A stretch of DNA of 10,894 bases from Terriglobia bacterium (lineage in GTDB: Bacteria > Acidobacteriota > Terriglobia > UBA7540). Below the pieces are notes generated by a model. That model made no database searches. It worked only from the letters and a program-made list of their open reading frames with translations, and had not been told where the DNA came from. Shown here piece by piece: positions 1-5,139 of the stretch. A program made the position numbers and the translations under genes. Position 1 is the stretch's first letter. Every line of letters starts with the position of its first letter. The stretch is taken from assembly GCA_020072905.1 (NCBI GenBank), contig JAIQGB010000109.1, positions 1 to 10,894 on the forward strand, in the 5' to 3' direction.

Positions 1-58
1 ACGCACCACTCCGGAAAACGCCATGCTCCGATGCCCCTAAGCTGTTCCTGAGGGTCGT

Positions 59-277
59 TTGAGTCGGGTGGCGGTGAGTAGAGCTTCGGTGCCGCGACCC
101 CCGTCATCAGTTGCCGACGGCTTCAACGGCACCGATGAATCCAGCCTCGTCGAGCGGCTCGGCCACAACGTGACCGTGCTGATGGGATCGGATCGCAACA
201 TCAAGATCACCAAGCCCTCAGACCTGCCCCTGGCGCGACTCTACATCGCCCAGGAACGAGAACACCCCCAAGGATGA
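59..277 (+). pseudogene. ispD: IspD C-terminal remnant (2-C-methyl-D-erythritol 4-phosphate cytidylyltransferase)
   Basis: Residues from about position 113 onwards match the C-terminal end of IspD, the CTP:MEP cytidylyltransferase of isoprenoid synthesis: DGFNGTDESSLVERLG, then a D-R-N-I-K-I-T-K-P-x-D-L stretch that is the family's closing motif. Full IspD is about 230 residues; only about 50 recognisable residues remain. Reading upstream in the same frame there is a stop at 38-40, and neither other frame shows the expected T-P-Q-x-F segment or the nucleotide-binding N-terminus. The first 18 or so codons after the possible TTG at 59 do not look like IspD. The stop (275-277) lies inside the first unit of a period-7 repeat. 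IspD and IspF are commonly adjacent, so the place is right. Alternatives are a chimeric assembly at a contig edge or a real deletion. A functional enzyme is very unlikely from this fragment. Confidence 0.7.
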
Positions 278-379
278 AGTATGAAGTCTGAAGTATGAAA
301 TCAAAGGCCAACTCAGGTAAAAAGGGACGGGGCGGAGCAACGGACTTGCTTCATCCTTCATCCTTCAGACTTCAACCTT
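271..379. repeat. Period-7 tandem repeat in inverted arms between ispD remnant and ispF
   Basis: The left arm, 271-305, is made of heptamers of the form AGNNTGA (for example AGGATGA then AGTATGA). The right arm, about 350-379, is the same kind of heptamer array on the opposite strand (CTTCATC, CTTCAGA, CTTCAAC). The arms can pair: AGTCTGA at 285-291 matches the complement of TCAGACT at 365-371, and the neighbouring units match at 5-6 of 7 bases. A transcript would fold into a long hairpin around a roughly 44-nt loop. The ispD stop codon and the first possible ispF ATG (295) are both created by repeat units. The organisation resembles the heptanucleotide STRR repeats known from heterocystous cyanobacteria, but I cannot assign a family. 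Confidence 0.75.
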
Positions 380-984
380 TTTGCCGCGTCGGCATCGGCA
401 ACGACATTCACCGCCTAGCCGCCGGCCGCAGGCTGATTCTCGGCGGCGTGCGAATCCCGTTCGAGAAGGGTCCAGAGGGCCACTCGGACGGCGACGCGCT
501 CGCGCACGCCATTTGTGACGCGTTGCTGGGGGCGGCGGCGCTGGGGGATATCGGCACTCACTTTGCGAACTGTGACGCGTTGTTGGGGGCGGCTGCGCTG
601 GGGGATATTGGCACTCACTTTCCGAACTCGTCGCCGAAATGGCGGAACGCTTCCAGCCTCCTTTTCCTCGAACAGACACGCCGCCTGCTTGCCAAGGCCG
701 GATTTGCCATCGTGAACGTTGATGCCACGATCGGCCTCGAACGCCCGAGGCTCGCACCCTTTATCCCAAGGATGAGGCAAAAACTCGCCGCCGCGCTCGG
801 CCTCAAGCCCGAGCAAGTCAGCGTCAAAGCGAAGACCGGCGAAGGCGTCGACGCCGTCGGCCAGGGCGAAGCCGTCCGCGCCGACGCCATGGCACTGCTG
901 TCCCCGATGCGCGTTCATTCCCGCCCCGTCTGCCGTAAGCCCACTGCATGCGAAGAGAGTCCTCCTCAAGTGCATCTGTGCTAA
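295..984 (+). CDS. ispF: 2-C-methyl-D-erythritol 2,4-cyclodiphosphate synthase with internal duplication
   Basis: IspF converts CDP-methylerythritol 2-phosphate to the 2,4-cyclodiphosphate with release of CMP in the MEP isoprenoid pathway; it is a soluble homotrimer with a divalent metal at each active site. Seen here: G-N-D-I-H near residue 35 (metal-binding D and H), GGVRIPFEKGPEGHSDGDAL with the third metal histidine, L-G-D-I-G, and near the end K-A-K-T-G-E and G-Q-G-E for CMP binding. The segment CDALLGAAALGDIGTHF occurs twice in tandem, adding 19 residues. The start is unclear. No start codon sits at the usual place just before R-V-G-I-G. ATG 295 is inside a repeat unit and adds about 30 foreign residues. 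TTG 346 has a GGAG 9-10 nt upstream and is a reasonable alternative. The C-terminus carries about 25 extra residues after the normal A-L-L-S-P end. The family call is secure; whether the product is active is not. Confidence 0.88.
   Translation: MKSKANSGKKGRGGATDLLHPSSFRLQPFCRVGIGNDIHRLAAGRRLILGGVRIPFEKGPEGHSDGDALAHAICDALLGAAALGDIGTHFANCDALLGAAALGDIGTHFPNSSPKWRNASSLLFLEQTRRLLAKAGFAIVNVDATIGLERPRLAPFIPRMRQKLAAALGLKPEQVSVKAKTGEGVDAVGQGEAVRADAMALLSPMRVHSRPVCRKPTACEESPPQVHLC
514..627 (+). repeat. 57-bp in-frame tandem duplication inside ispF
   Basis: Copy 1 is 514-570 and copy 2 is 571-627, directly abutting. They differ at four positions: CTG/TTG, GCG/GCT, ATC/ATT and GCG/CCG. Three changes are silent and one is Ala to Pro. 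Each copy encodes the 19-residue helix and loop that carries the D-I-G motif of the IspF active site. Other IspF proteins have this segment once. Confidence 0.95.
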
Positions 985-1005
985 CCTTTTTGTCGGGAGT
1001 TCTGG

Positions 1006-2664
1006 GTGCAAGGCCGTGCGCCCCCAACGAACATGGAACGCCATCCCAGCGCGCTTTCGAAAAGGCGATTCGATCTTGTCGTGATCGGCGGCGGCATCCA
1101 GGGCGCGGCGACGGCGCGGGAAGCGGCGCTGCGCGGCCTGAAGGTGGCGCTGGTGGAGGCGCAGGATTTCGCGAGCGGCACCTCCAGCCGCTCCTCGAAA
1201 TTGATTCACGGCGGGCTGCGCTATCTCGAGCAATACGATTTCAAGCTGGTCCGCGAAGCGCGCGCCGAGCGGCGACTCCTGCATCAGCTCGCGCCGCATC
1301 TGGCGCGTCCACTGCCCTTTCTGCTGCCGATTTACCGTGGCGATCCGTACTCTCCACTCAAGATTCGTGCCGGGCTGACCCTCTACGATCTGCTCGGCAA
1401 CCTCGGACGCGAGGACCGTCACCGCATGGTCTCGCCGAAGGAGGCGCTGGGACTCGTGCCCGCGCTCCGTTCGGACGACCTGCGCGCCGCGGCGATCTAC
1501 CACGACTCCGAAACCGACGACGCCCGCTTGACGTTGGAATTCATTTTGGACGCTGCCGACCACGGCGCGGTGGTGGCGAACTACACCGAGGTCCGCGCCC
1601 TGGCGCTCTCCGCGCAGGCCGGCGAAGGTTCGGTGATCAATGCCGAAGCGCAGGACCGATTTACCGGGCGGCGACACGAGATCTCCTCGCGCTTCTGGGT
1701 GAACGCCACGGGGCCGTGGGTGGACCACGTGCGCGCGCTCGTGCCCGGCTTCGATGGCTCGAAGACGGTTCGCCTCACCAAGGGCTCGCATCTGATTCTG
1801 CCGCGTGTGGCGGAAAGCTCCGCGCTCTTTGCCGCCATCCCGCCCGGCCAGCGCGTCTTCCTGATGATGCCGTGGGGCGAGCACTCGCTCCTCGGCACGA
1901 CCGACACGGATTTCGAAGGCGACCCATCCAGCGTCCGTCCTGACCGTGCCGACACCGAATACCTGCTCAACGCCGTGAACCGCGTGCTCCGCCAGCCCCT
2001 CACCTCCGATCAGGTCGTCGGCAGCTTCGCGGGCCTGCGCGCCCTGGTCGTCGAGCCGGGGCGGAGCCCCTCCGCCAACACGCGCGAGTACCGTTTCCAC
2101 CAGGACCCCTGGGCGGCGAATTTCATCTCCATCTGCGGCGGCAAACTCACCACGGCGCGCGCCCTGGGCGAGAAGCTTGTGGAGCGCGTCATCGCCCAGG
2201 TCGGTGTCGTGCCTCCCCAGGCCGGCCACCCCTCGCGCGAGGCCCCTTTGCCCGGCGGATACACGGGGCCGTTCGAAGGGTTTGTGAAATCCGCTACCGA
2301 GCGCGCCGCCGCCGAGTTTCACCTGGCGCGGACCGTCGCCGAGCGCATCGTGCGCACCTACGGCAGCCGCTGGCCGCAGGTGCTCGATCCGCTGCGCACG
2401 GACAAGCGGCTGGCCGAGCCTTTTCCGGGCACACCCACGCTGCTCGCCGCCGAAGTCGAATTCGCCATCCGCCACGAGATGGCCATGACCCTGGAAGACT
2501 TCCTGCTCCGGCGTTCGGGGCTCAACTGGGCCGCCTGCACGTTGCGCGAAGCCGCGCCCGCGGTGGCCCAGATCTTCGCCGCACGCTTCGGCTGGAATGC
2601 TGAGCGGAGCAAGTCCGCCCTGGACGATTTTTCGCGCCTGGCAGGCGCCACAGCCCGGGAGTAG
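1006..2664 (+). CDS. glpD: Glycerol-3-phosphate dehydrogenase (FAD-dependent, respiratory)
   Basis: GlpD oxidises sn-glycerol 3-phosphate to dihydroxyacetone phosphate and passes electrons through FAD to the quinone pool at the inner face of the membrane. The 552-residue product has an N-terminal FAD Rossmann motif (V-I-G-G-G-I-Q-G, about 26-33), the family signature S-S-K-L-I-H-G-G-L-R-Y-L-E (about 66-78), A-T-G-P-W-V in the middle, and I-C-G-G-K-L-T-T-A-R near 380, where the FAD domain closes. The rest (about 400-525) is the DAO C-terminal helical domain, with R-H-E-M-A-M-T-L-E-D-F-L-L-R-R. Length is normal for the family. I chose GTG 1006 because GGGAG at 995-999 stands six bases upstream; ATG 1033 has no ribosome site. 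It follows ispF by 21 bases, so the two are probably cotranscribed, although their functions are unrelated. Confidence 0.95.
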   Translation: MQGRAPPTNMERHPSALSKRRFDLVVIGGGIQGAATAREAALRGLKVALVEAQDFASGTSSRSSKLIHGGLRYLEQYDFKLVREARAERRLLHQLAPHLARPLPFLLPIYRGDPYSPLKIRAGLTLYDLLGNLGREDRHRMVSPKEALGLVPALRSDDLRAAAIYHDSETDDARLTLEFILDAADHGAVVANYTEVRALALSAQAGEGSVINAEAQDRFTGRRHEISSRFWVNATGPWVDHVRALVPGFDGSKTVRLTKGSHLILPRVAESSALFAAIPPGQRVFLMMPWGEHSLLGTTDTDFEGDPSSVRPDRADTEYLLNAVNRVLRQPLTSDQVVGSFAGLRALVVEPGRSPSANTREYRFHQDPWAANFISICGGKLTTARALGEKLVERVIAQVGVVPPQAGHPSREAPLPGGYTGPFEGFVKSATERAAAEFHLARTVAERIVRTYGSRWPQVLDPLRTDKRLAEPFPGTPTLLAAEVEFAIRHEMAMTLEDFLLRRSGLNWAACTLREAAPAVAQIFAARFGWNAERSKSALDDFSRLAGATARE

Positions 2665-2670
2665 TCACTC

Positions 2671-2698
2671 GGGCCGGAACGTGTGTCAGACCCGGCCC
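2671..2698 (+). terminator. Hairpin after glpD, possible weak terminator
   Basis: GGGCCGG at 2671-2677 and CCGGCCC at 2692-2698 form a 7-bp GC stem with a 14-nt loop, beginning seven bases after the glpD stop. No T-tract follows, so it is not a classical intrinsic terminator; it may slow polymerase or protect the 3' end. Confidence 0.35.
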
Positions 2699-2702
2699 CG
2701 CA

Positions 2703-2732
2703 TGGAACTCCGGCGCGGCGGCGGCGTATAAT
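2703..2732 (+). promoter_or_regulatory. Sigma-70-type promoter for the small membrane protein gene
   Basis: A perfect TATAAT lies at 2727-2732. The best -35 is TGGAAC at 2703-2708 (3 of 6 to TTGACA) with an 18-nt spacer. Initiation would fall near 2739, just ahead of the GGGAGG ribosome site of the next gene. Confidence 0.5.
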
Positions 2733-2754
2733 CAAGTGAGGGGAGGCCGCCGTG

Positions 2755-2955
2755 ATGGCTAAAGTTCTGCTCGGGTGCATTGTGCTGGTGCTTTGCTGGC
2801 CGCTGGCGCTCCTGGCACTGGTGCTCTATCCCATCGTGTGGGTCCTGCTGCTCCCGCTCCGCCTGATCGGGATTGCGGTGGGAGGCGTCCTGGAGCTCAT
2901 CCGCGCCGTCATTTTCCTTCCCGCCCGGCTGCTGGGCTCGCCGCGGCGCGCCTGA
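2755..2955 (+). CDS. Small two-helix membrane protein of unknown function
   Basis: The product has 66 residues and is almost entirely hydrophobic. A first membrane segment covers about residues 4-33, interrupted by prolines (C-W-P-L-A and L-Y-P-I-V-W). A short positive turn with R36 follows, then a second, amphipathic segment about 38-58 (I-A-V-G-G-V-L-E-L-I-R), and a basic end (S-P-R-R-A). There is no signal peptidase site and no catalytic motif. A GGGAGG at about 2741-2746 stands 8 bases before ATG 2755; GTG 2752 directly before it would add one residue. It has its own TATAAT promoter, which argues that it is a real gene. It resembles small uncharacterised proteins I associate with Acidobacteriota, but I cannot name a function. 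Confidence 0.7.
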   Translation: MAKVLLGCIVLVLCWPLALLALVLYPIVWVLLLPLRLIGIAVGGVLELIRAVIFLPARLLGSPRRA

Positions 2956-2958
2956 GCG

Positions 2959-2987
2959 TTGTCCCTTCGGGGCTCGTCCGCTATAAT
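2959..2987 (+). promoter_or_regulatory. Sigma-70-type promoter for acylphosphatase gene
   Basis: TTGTCC at 2959-2964 (4 of 6 to TTGACA), a 17-nt spacer and a perfect TATAAT at 2982-2987. Initiation near 2994 would give a leader of about 95 nt before the acylphosphatase start. This is one of the best promoter matches in the window. Confidence 0.65.
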
Positions 2988-3089
2988 CCCGCTCGGCCCG
3001 TTCCCATCGCCGCAATCTGCTCGAGCGTCATCGCCGCAGGGGAAGGCCTGCGCGGGTAAAGCTCCGGTTCCGCGCTTCGTGCAGGAGAG

Positions 3090-3371
3090 ATGGACATCGC
3101 GAAGAAATATGTCGTCTCGGGCCGAGTGCAAGGCGTCGGGTTCCGCTTCTTCGTGGAACGTGTCGCAAACCAGCTGGGCCTGCGCGGTTACGTGAGAAAT
3201 CTCGACGACGGGAAGCTCGAAGCTTACGCCATCGGCTCAGAAGCCTTGCTCGAGGAATTCCAGCGCCACCTCGCCGAGGGCCCGCGCGGCGCGCGCGTGA
3301 CCGGGGTGGAAGCGTCCGAGGCGGCGGTGAACAACCGGTACAAGCGATTTGAGATTGAAGGATTTTGGTAA
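3090..3371 (+). CDS. acyP: Acylphosphatase
   Basis: Acylphosphatase hydrolyses carboxyl-phosphate bonds of small acyl phosphates such as acetyl phosphate or 1,3-bisphosphoglycerate; it is a small cytosolic ferredoxin-like fold. The 93-residue length is typical. The first signature is G-R-V-Q-G-V-G-F-R-F-F (11-21), in which R19 is the catalytic phosphate-binding arginine. The second is G-Y-V-R-N-L-D-D-G (33-41), with N37 as the water-orienting asparagine. The C-terminal F-E-I-E-G-F strand is also standard. AGGAG at 3083-3087 lies only two bases before ATG 3090, which is unusually close. The gene has its own promoter at 2959-2987 and is followed by a repeat-filled gap, so it is probably transcribed alone or with apt. 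Confidence 0.95.
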   Translation: MDIAKKYVVSGRVQGVGFRFFVERVANQLGLRGYVRNLDDGKLEAYAIGSEALLEEFQRHLAEGPRGARVTGVEASEAAVNNRYKRFEIEGFW

Positions 3372-3378
3372 TTTAGCG

Positions 3379-3518
3379 ATTGGGTGATTGAGTCGTTTTC
3401 GGATTGAGTCATTGAACCATTGCTCCATTGGCTCATTGAGGGTGGAGGCGATGAATTCTCGCCACTCAGGCGCCTCGCCTTTCAATGATTAAATGGGTCA
3501 GTGGAACGATGAACCAAT
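3379..3518. repeat. Period-8 tandem repeat in inverted arms between acyP and apt
   Basis: The left arm, 3379-3442, has ATTG every 8 bases (ATTGAGTC, ATTGAACC, ATTGCTCC and so on), with one degenerate unit at 3395-3402. The right arm, 3479-3518, is five octamers ending in CAAT or a close variant, that is, the same array on the opposite strand. Between them sits a core hairpin, GGCGA 3447-3451 with TCGCC 3459-3463 around TGAATTC. The layout is the same as the period-7 element before ispF but with another word and another period. The right arm also supplies a spurious ATG (3493) in frame with apt. Confidence 0.75.
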
Positions 3519-3531
3519 TCTTGGAGGCTTC

Positions 3532-4053
3532 GTGGAAGGACTAAAACGCTACATCCGTGAGGTTCCCGACTGGCCGAAGCCGGGGATTCTCTTCTACGAC
3601 ATAACGACATTGCTCAAAGACCCGGTCGGCCTGCATCACGCCGTGGACGCGCTGGCCAATCACTACGTCGGCCGGCTGGTCGACCGCGTGGTGGGCATCG
3701 AGGCGCGCGGTTTCATCTTCGCTCCCATGGTCGCCTACCGGCTGAACGCCGGGTTCGTCCCGGTGCGCAAGCCCCACAAACTCCCCGCCGAAACTGTCAG
3801 CGCGAGCTACAGCCTGGAATACGGCAATGACGCGCTCGAAATGCATCGCGACGCCATCGCGCCCGGGCAGGAAGTCCTCATCATCGACGACCTGCTGGCG
3901 ACGGGGGGCACGGCCGTGGCCGTCGCCCAACTCGTCGAATCGCTGGGCGGCCACATCGCGGGCATCGGCTTTCTGATCGAGCTGGAATTTCTGAAGGGCC
4001 GCGAGAAGGTGTCCGGCTACGAAGTGCACTCCGTGCTGAAATATGACAAGTAG
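3532..4053 (+). CDS. apt: Adenine phosphoribosyltransferase
   Basis: Apt salvages adenine by joining it to PRPP, giving AMP and pyrophosphate, as a cytosolic dimer. Seen here: an N-terminal L-K-R-Y-I-R-E-V-P-D-W-P-K-P-G-I-L-F-Y-D that is typical of the family, then G-I-E-A-R-G-F-I-F, the R-K-P-H-K-L-P loop, and the PRPP-binding motif V-L-I-I-D-D-L-L-A-T-G-G-T-A near residue 120. I chose GTG 3532 because GGAGG at 3523-3527 stands four bases before it and the protein then begins at the usual Apt N-terminus (173 residues). An in-frame ATG at 3493 would add 13 residues but lies inside the period-8 repeat and has no ribosome site. The gene ends at a convergent gap facing the minus-strand selenoprotein gene. 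Confidence 0.95.
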   Translation: MEGLKRYIREVPDWPKPGILFYDITTLLKDPVGLHHAVDALANHYVGRLVDRVVGIEARGFIFAPMVAYRLNAGFVPVRKPHKLPAETVSASYSLEYGNDALEMHRDAIAPGQEVLIIDDLLATGGTAVAVAQLVESLGGHIAGIGFLIELEFLKGREKVSGYEVHSVLKYDK

Positions 4054-4064
4054 CCGCGTGCGTG

Positions 4065-4113
4065 GTAGCGCCGGTCTGTGACCGCCGTCCGGCGGCGAGG
4101 ACGCCGCCGCTAC
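4065..4113. repeat. REP-like GC-rich hairpin after apt
   Basis: GTAGCG at 4065-4070 pairs with CGCTAC at 4108-4113, and an inner CGCCG/CGGCG palindrome occupies about 4083-4095. It begins 11 bases after the apt stop. I recall similar GTAGCG-type intergenic palindromes repeated many times in Acidobacteriota genomes; copy number cannot be seen here. It could also act as the apt 3' end. Confidence 0.55.
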
Positions 4114-4131
4114 AGCTACTCGGCACTCCTC

Positions 4132-4332
4132 GCAGTTTGTTGAAAAACCTGAGAATGTCACCCTGAGGAGCCGCAGGCGACGAAGGGTCTCTGTATTTGT
4201 TTGAGTTCAAAAATACCGGGATTCTTCGCGGAGTTTATCCTGAGTGGAAACTACAGACTCTTCGCTTCGCTCAGAGCGACAACCACCGAAGGGCTCAGGA
4301 TGACATCCCCAAAACGTTTTCCAACAAACTGC
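4132..4332. mobile_element. 201-bp MITE-like element with 17-bp terminal inverted repeats
   Basis: The left end GCAGTTTGTTGAAAAAC (4132-4148) and the reverse complement of the right end (4316-4332) agree at 16 of 17 bases. Similarity continues inwards: TGTCACCCTGAG at 4156-4167 is inverted as CTCAGGATGACA at 4294-4305, and a further related pair lies at 4234-4244 (direct) and 4270-4281 (inverted), so the element is a nested palindrome. TC flanks both ends and might be a 2-bp target duplication, but that is too short to count as evidence. It encodes nothing plausible and sits between convergent genes. I recall the inner word as widespread in environmental genomes. No transposase is in the window. 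Confidence 0.6.
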
Positions 4333-4342
4333 TCGCGCGCCG

Positions 4343-5011
4343 CTACAAGGCCTCGCCGTCCTGGGTTTCAGGGCTGACAGCCTTTAGGACGGCATCGAGG
4401 AAGAAATCCTCCGGGAGCGAACCCTCAATAAAACCCTCGCCGTTGATCACCGTTCTCGGAACGGCATAGACATGGTAGCGGGCCGAGAGGTCAGGGAATT
4501 CCGAGGCTTCGATGGCGTCGGCGTGAATCAGGTCGTTTTCGATCGCGAAGCACTGCGCCAGGCGCACGGCCTGCGGGCAATGCGGTCAGGTGGGGGTGAC
4601 GAAAACTTCCAGGTGGATGGGTTGCGTCACGGCGGCGAGCTTCTCGCGGCTCTCGGGCTTGAGGCCGGAATCACCTTTGGAGACATCTAAGATCGCGTCA
4701 AGAAGCGTCGAGAATTCGTATCCGGCCGGAATGCCGTAAAACTTGATGCCGTAGTCTTTGCTATTACGAATCGCCGTTCCGGGGACTTTGTCGACGCCGT
4801 ATTCGGCGACCTTCTCCTTGTCGAGGAGGAAATTGTAGACCTCGAGCGTCAACTTCTCAGAGAGGGACGCGACCTCCTCCAAAAGCTGCTTCGCTTCGCG
4901 GCCGTACTCGAGGTTCAACTCTTGGGTGAAGTGTATCAGCCTTACGGGGTCGACCATCTCTTTGAGCCGCTCGCGGATTTCCACCGCGTCTTCGTCGCCA
5001 ATCAGTCCCAT
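4343..5011 (-). CDS. Protein disulfide oxidoreductase (two thioredoxin folds), probable selenoprotein with in-frame TGA
   Basis: Read as one frame with TGA 4586-4588 decoded as Sec142, this gives 222 residues of the PDO/glutaredoxin-like family, two tandem thioredoxin folds that exchange disulfides in the cytosol. Fold 1 (about 22-110) starts R-L-I-H-F-T-Q-E and has its cis-proline in K-V-P-G-T, but its usual CxxC reads L34-E-Y-G37. Fold 2 (about 130-215) has V-F-V-T-P-T-U-P-H-C145-P-Q-A-V and V-P-R-T. Homologues have C-P-Y-C-P here, so the TGA replaces exactly the attacking cysteine. The frame and family similarity run on unbroken after it. TGAGGA 7 bases before ATG 5011 is a good ribosome site. 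A SECIS-like hairpin follows the TGA. Alternatives are a sequencing error (TGC or TGT to TGA) or a nonsense mutation; the exact position argues against chance. selA, selB, selC and selD are not in the window. The gene lies 128 bases downstream of the response regulator on the same strand. Confidence 0.82.
4550..4583 (-). promoter_or_regulatory. Candidate bacterial SECIS hairpin downstream of the TGA
   Basis: In the minus-strand mRNA, GCAUUGC (4583-4577) pairs with GCAGUGC (4556-4550), seven pairs with one U-G. Inside, AGGC (4572-4569) pairs with GCCU (4563-4560) around the 5-nt loop CGUGC, and partly mismatched C/G-rich sequence lies between. The apical loop starts 17 nt after the UGA and has G as its second base, matching the bacterial SECIS rule as I know it (spacing about 16-37 nt, G in the first two loop bases). 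An alternative inner fold, CGCA-GGCCG-UGCG, exposes GG at the loop start but 14 nt after the UGA. The hairpin was folded by eye, not by energy calculation. Confidence 0.6.
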
Positions 5012-5139
5012 GAAGTGTCCTCAAACCGGTTTGCGGGTTTCACCGGCGCCGCGCTGGCCCTACACGCGAGCGCTTGGGTGGGTGCCCGCTTTATTCGATG
5101 ATTCGAATCGGTCTTCCGGTTCGGGCACGGGCCGCCGGG

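Noticed and set aside
271..379. A CRISPR-type array or an attenuator before ispF
   Set aside because: Units are 7 bp without spacers, so it is not CRISPR. There is no terminator T-tract or leader peptide to support attenuation.
415..2475. A 686-codon open frame on the minus strand opposite ispF and glpD
   Set aside because: GC-rich codons of the real + strand genes leave the antisense frame open. The product is rich in R, G, A and H with no domain, while both + strand genes are clear families.
3493..3531. ATG 3493 as the apt start
   Set aside because: It lies in the period-8 repeat without a ribosome site, while GTG 3532 has GGAGG four bases upstream and gives the normal Apt N-terminus.
4197..4469. 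A 90-codon + strand open frame running through the MITE-like element
   Set aside because: It is made of repeat DNA and the antisense of the oxidoreductase gene, and has no ribosome site or family pattern.
4343..4567. A separate 74-residue protein starting at GTG 4565-4567
   Set aside because: Its sequence is the second half of the disulfide oxidoreductase, in the same frame, and it lacks a ribosome site. It is explained better as the part after a recoded TGA.
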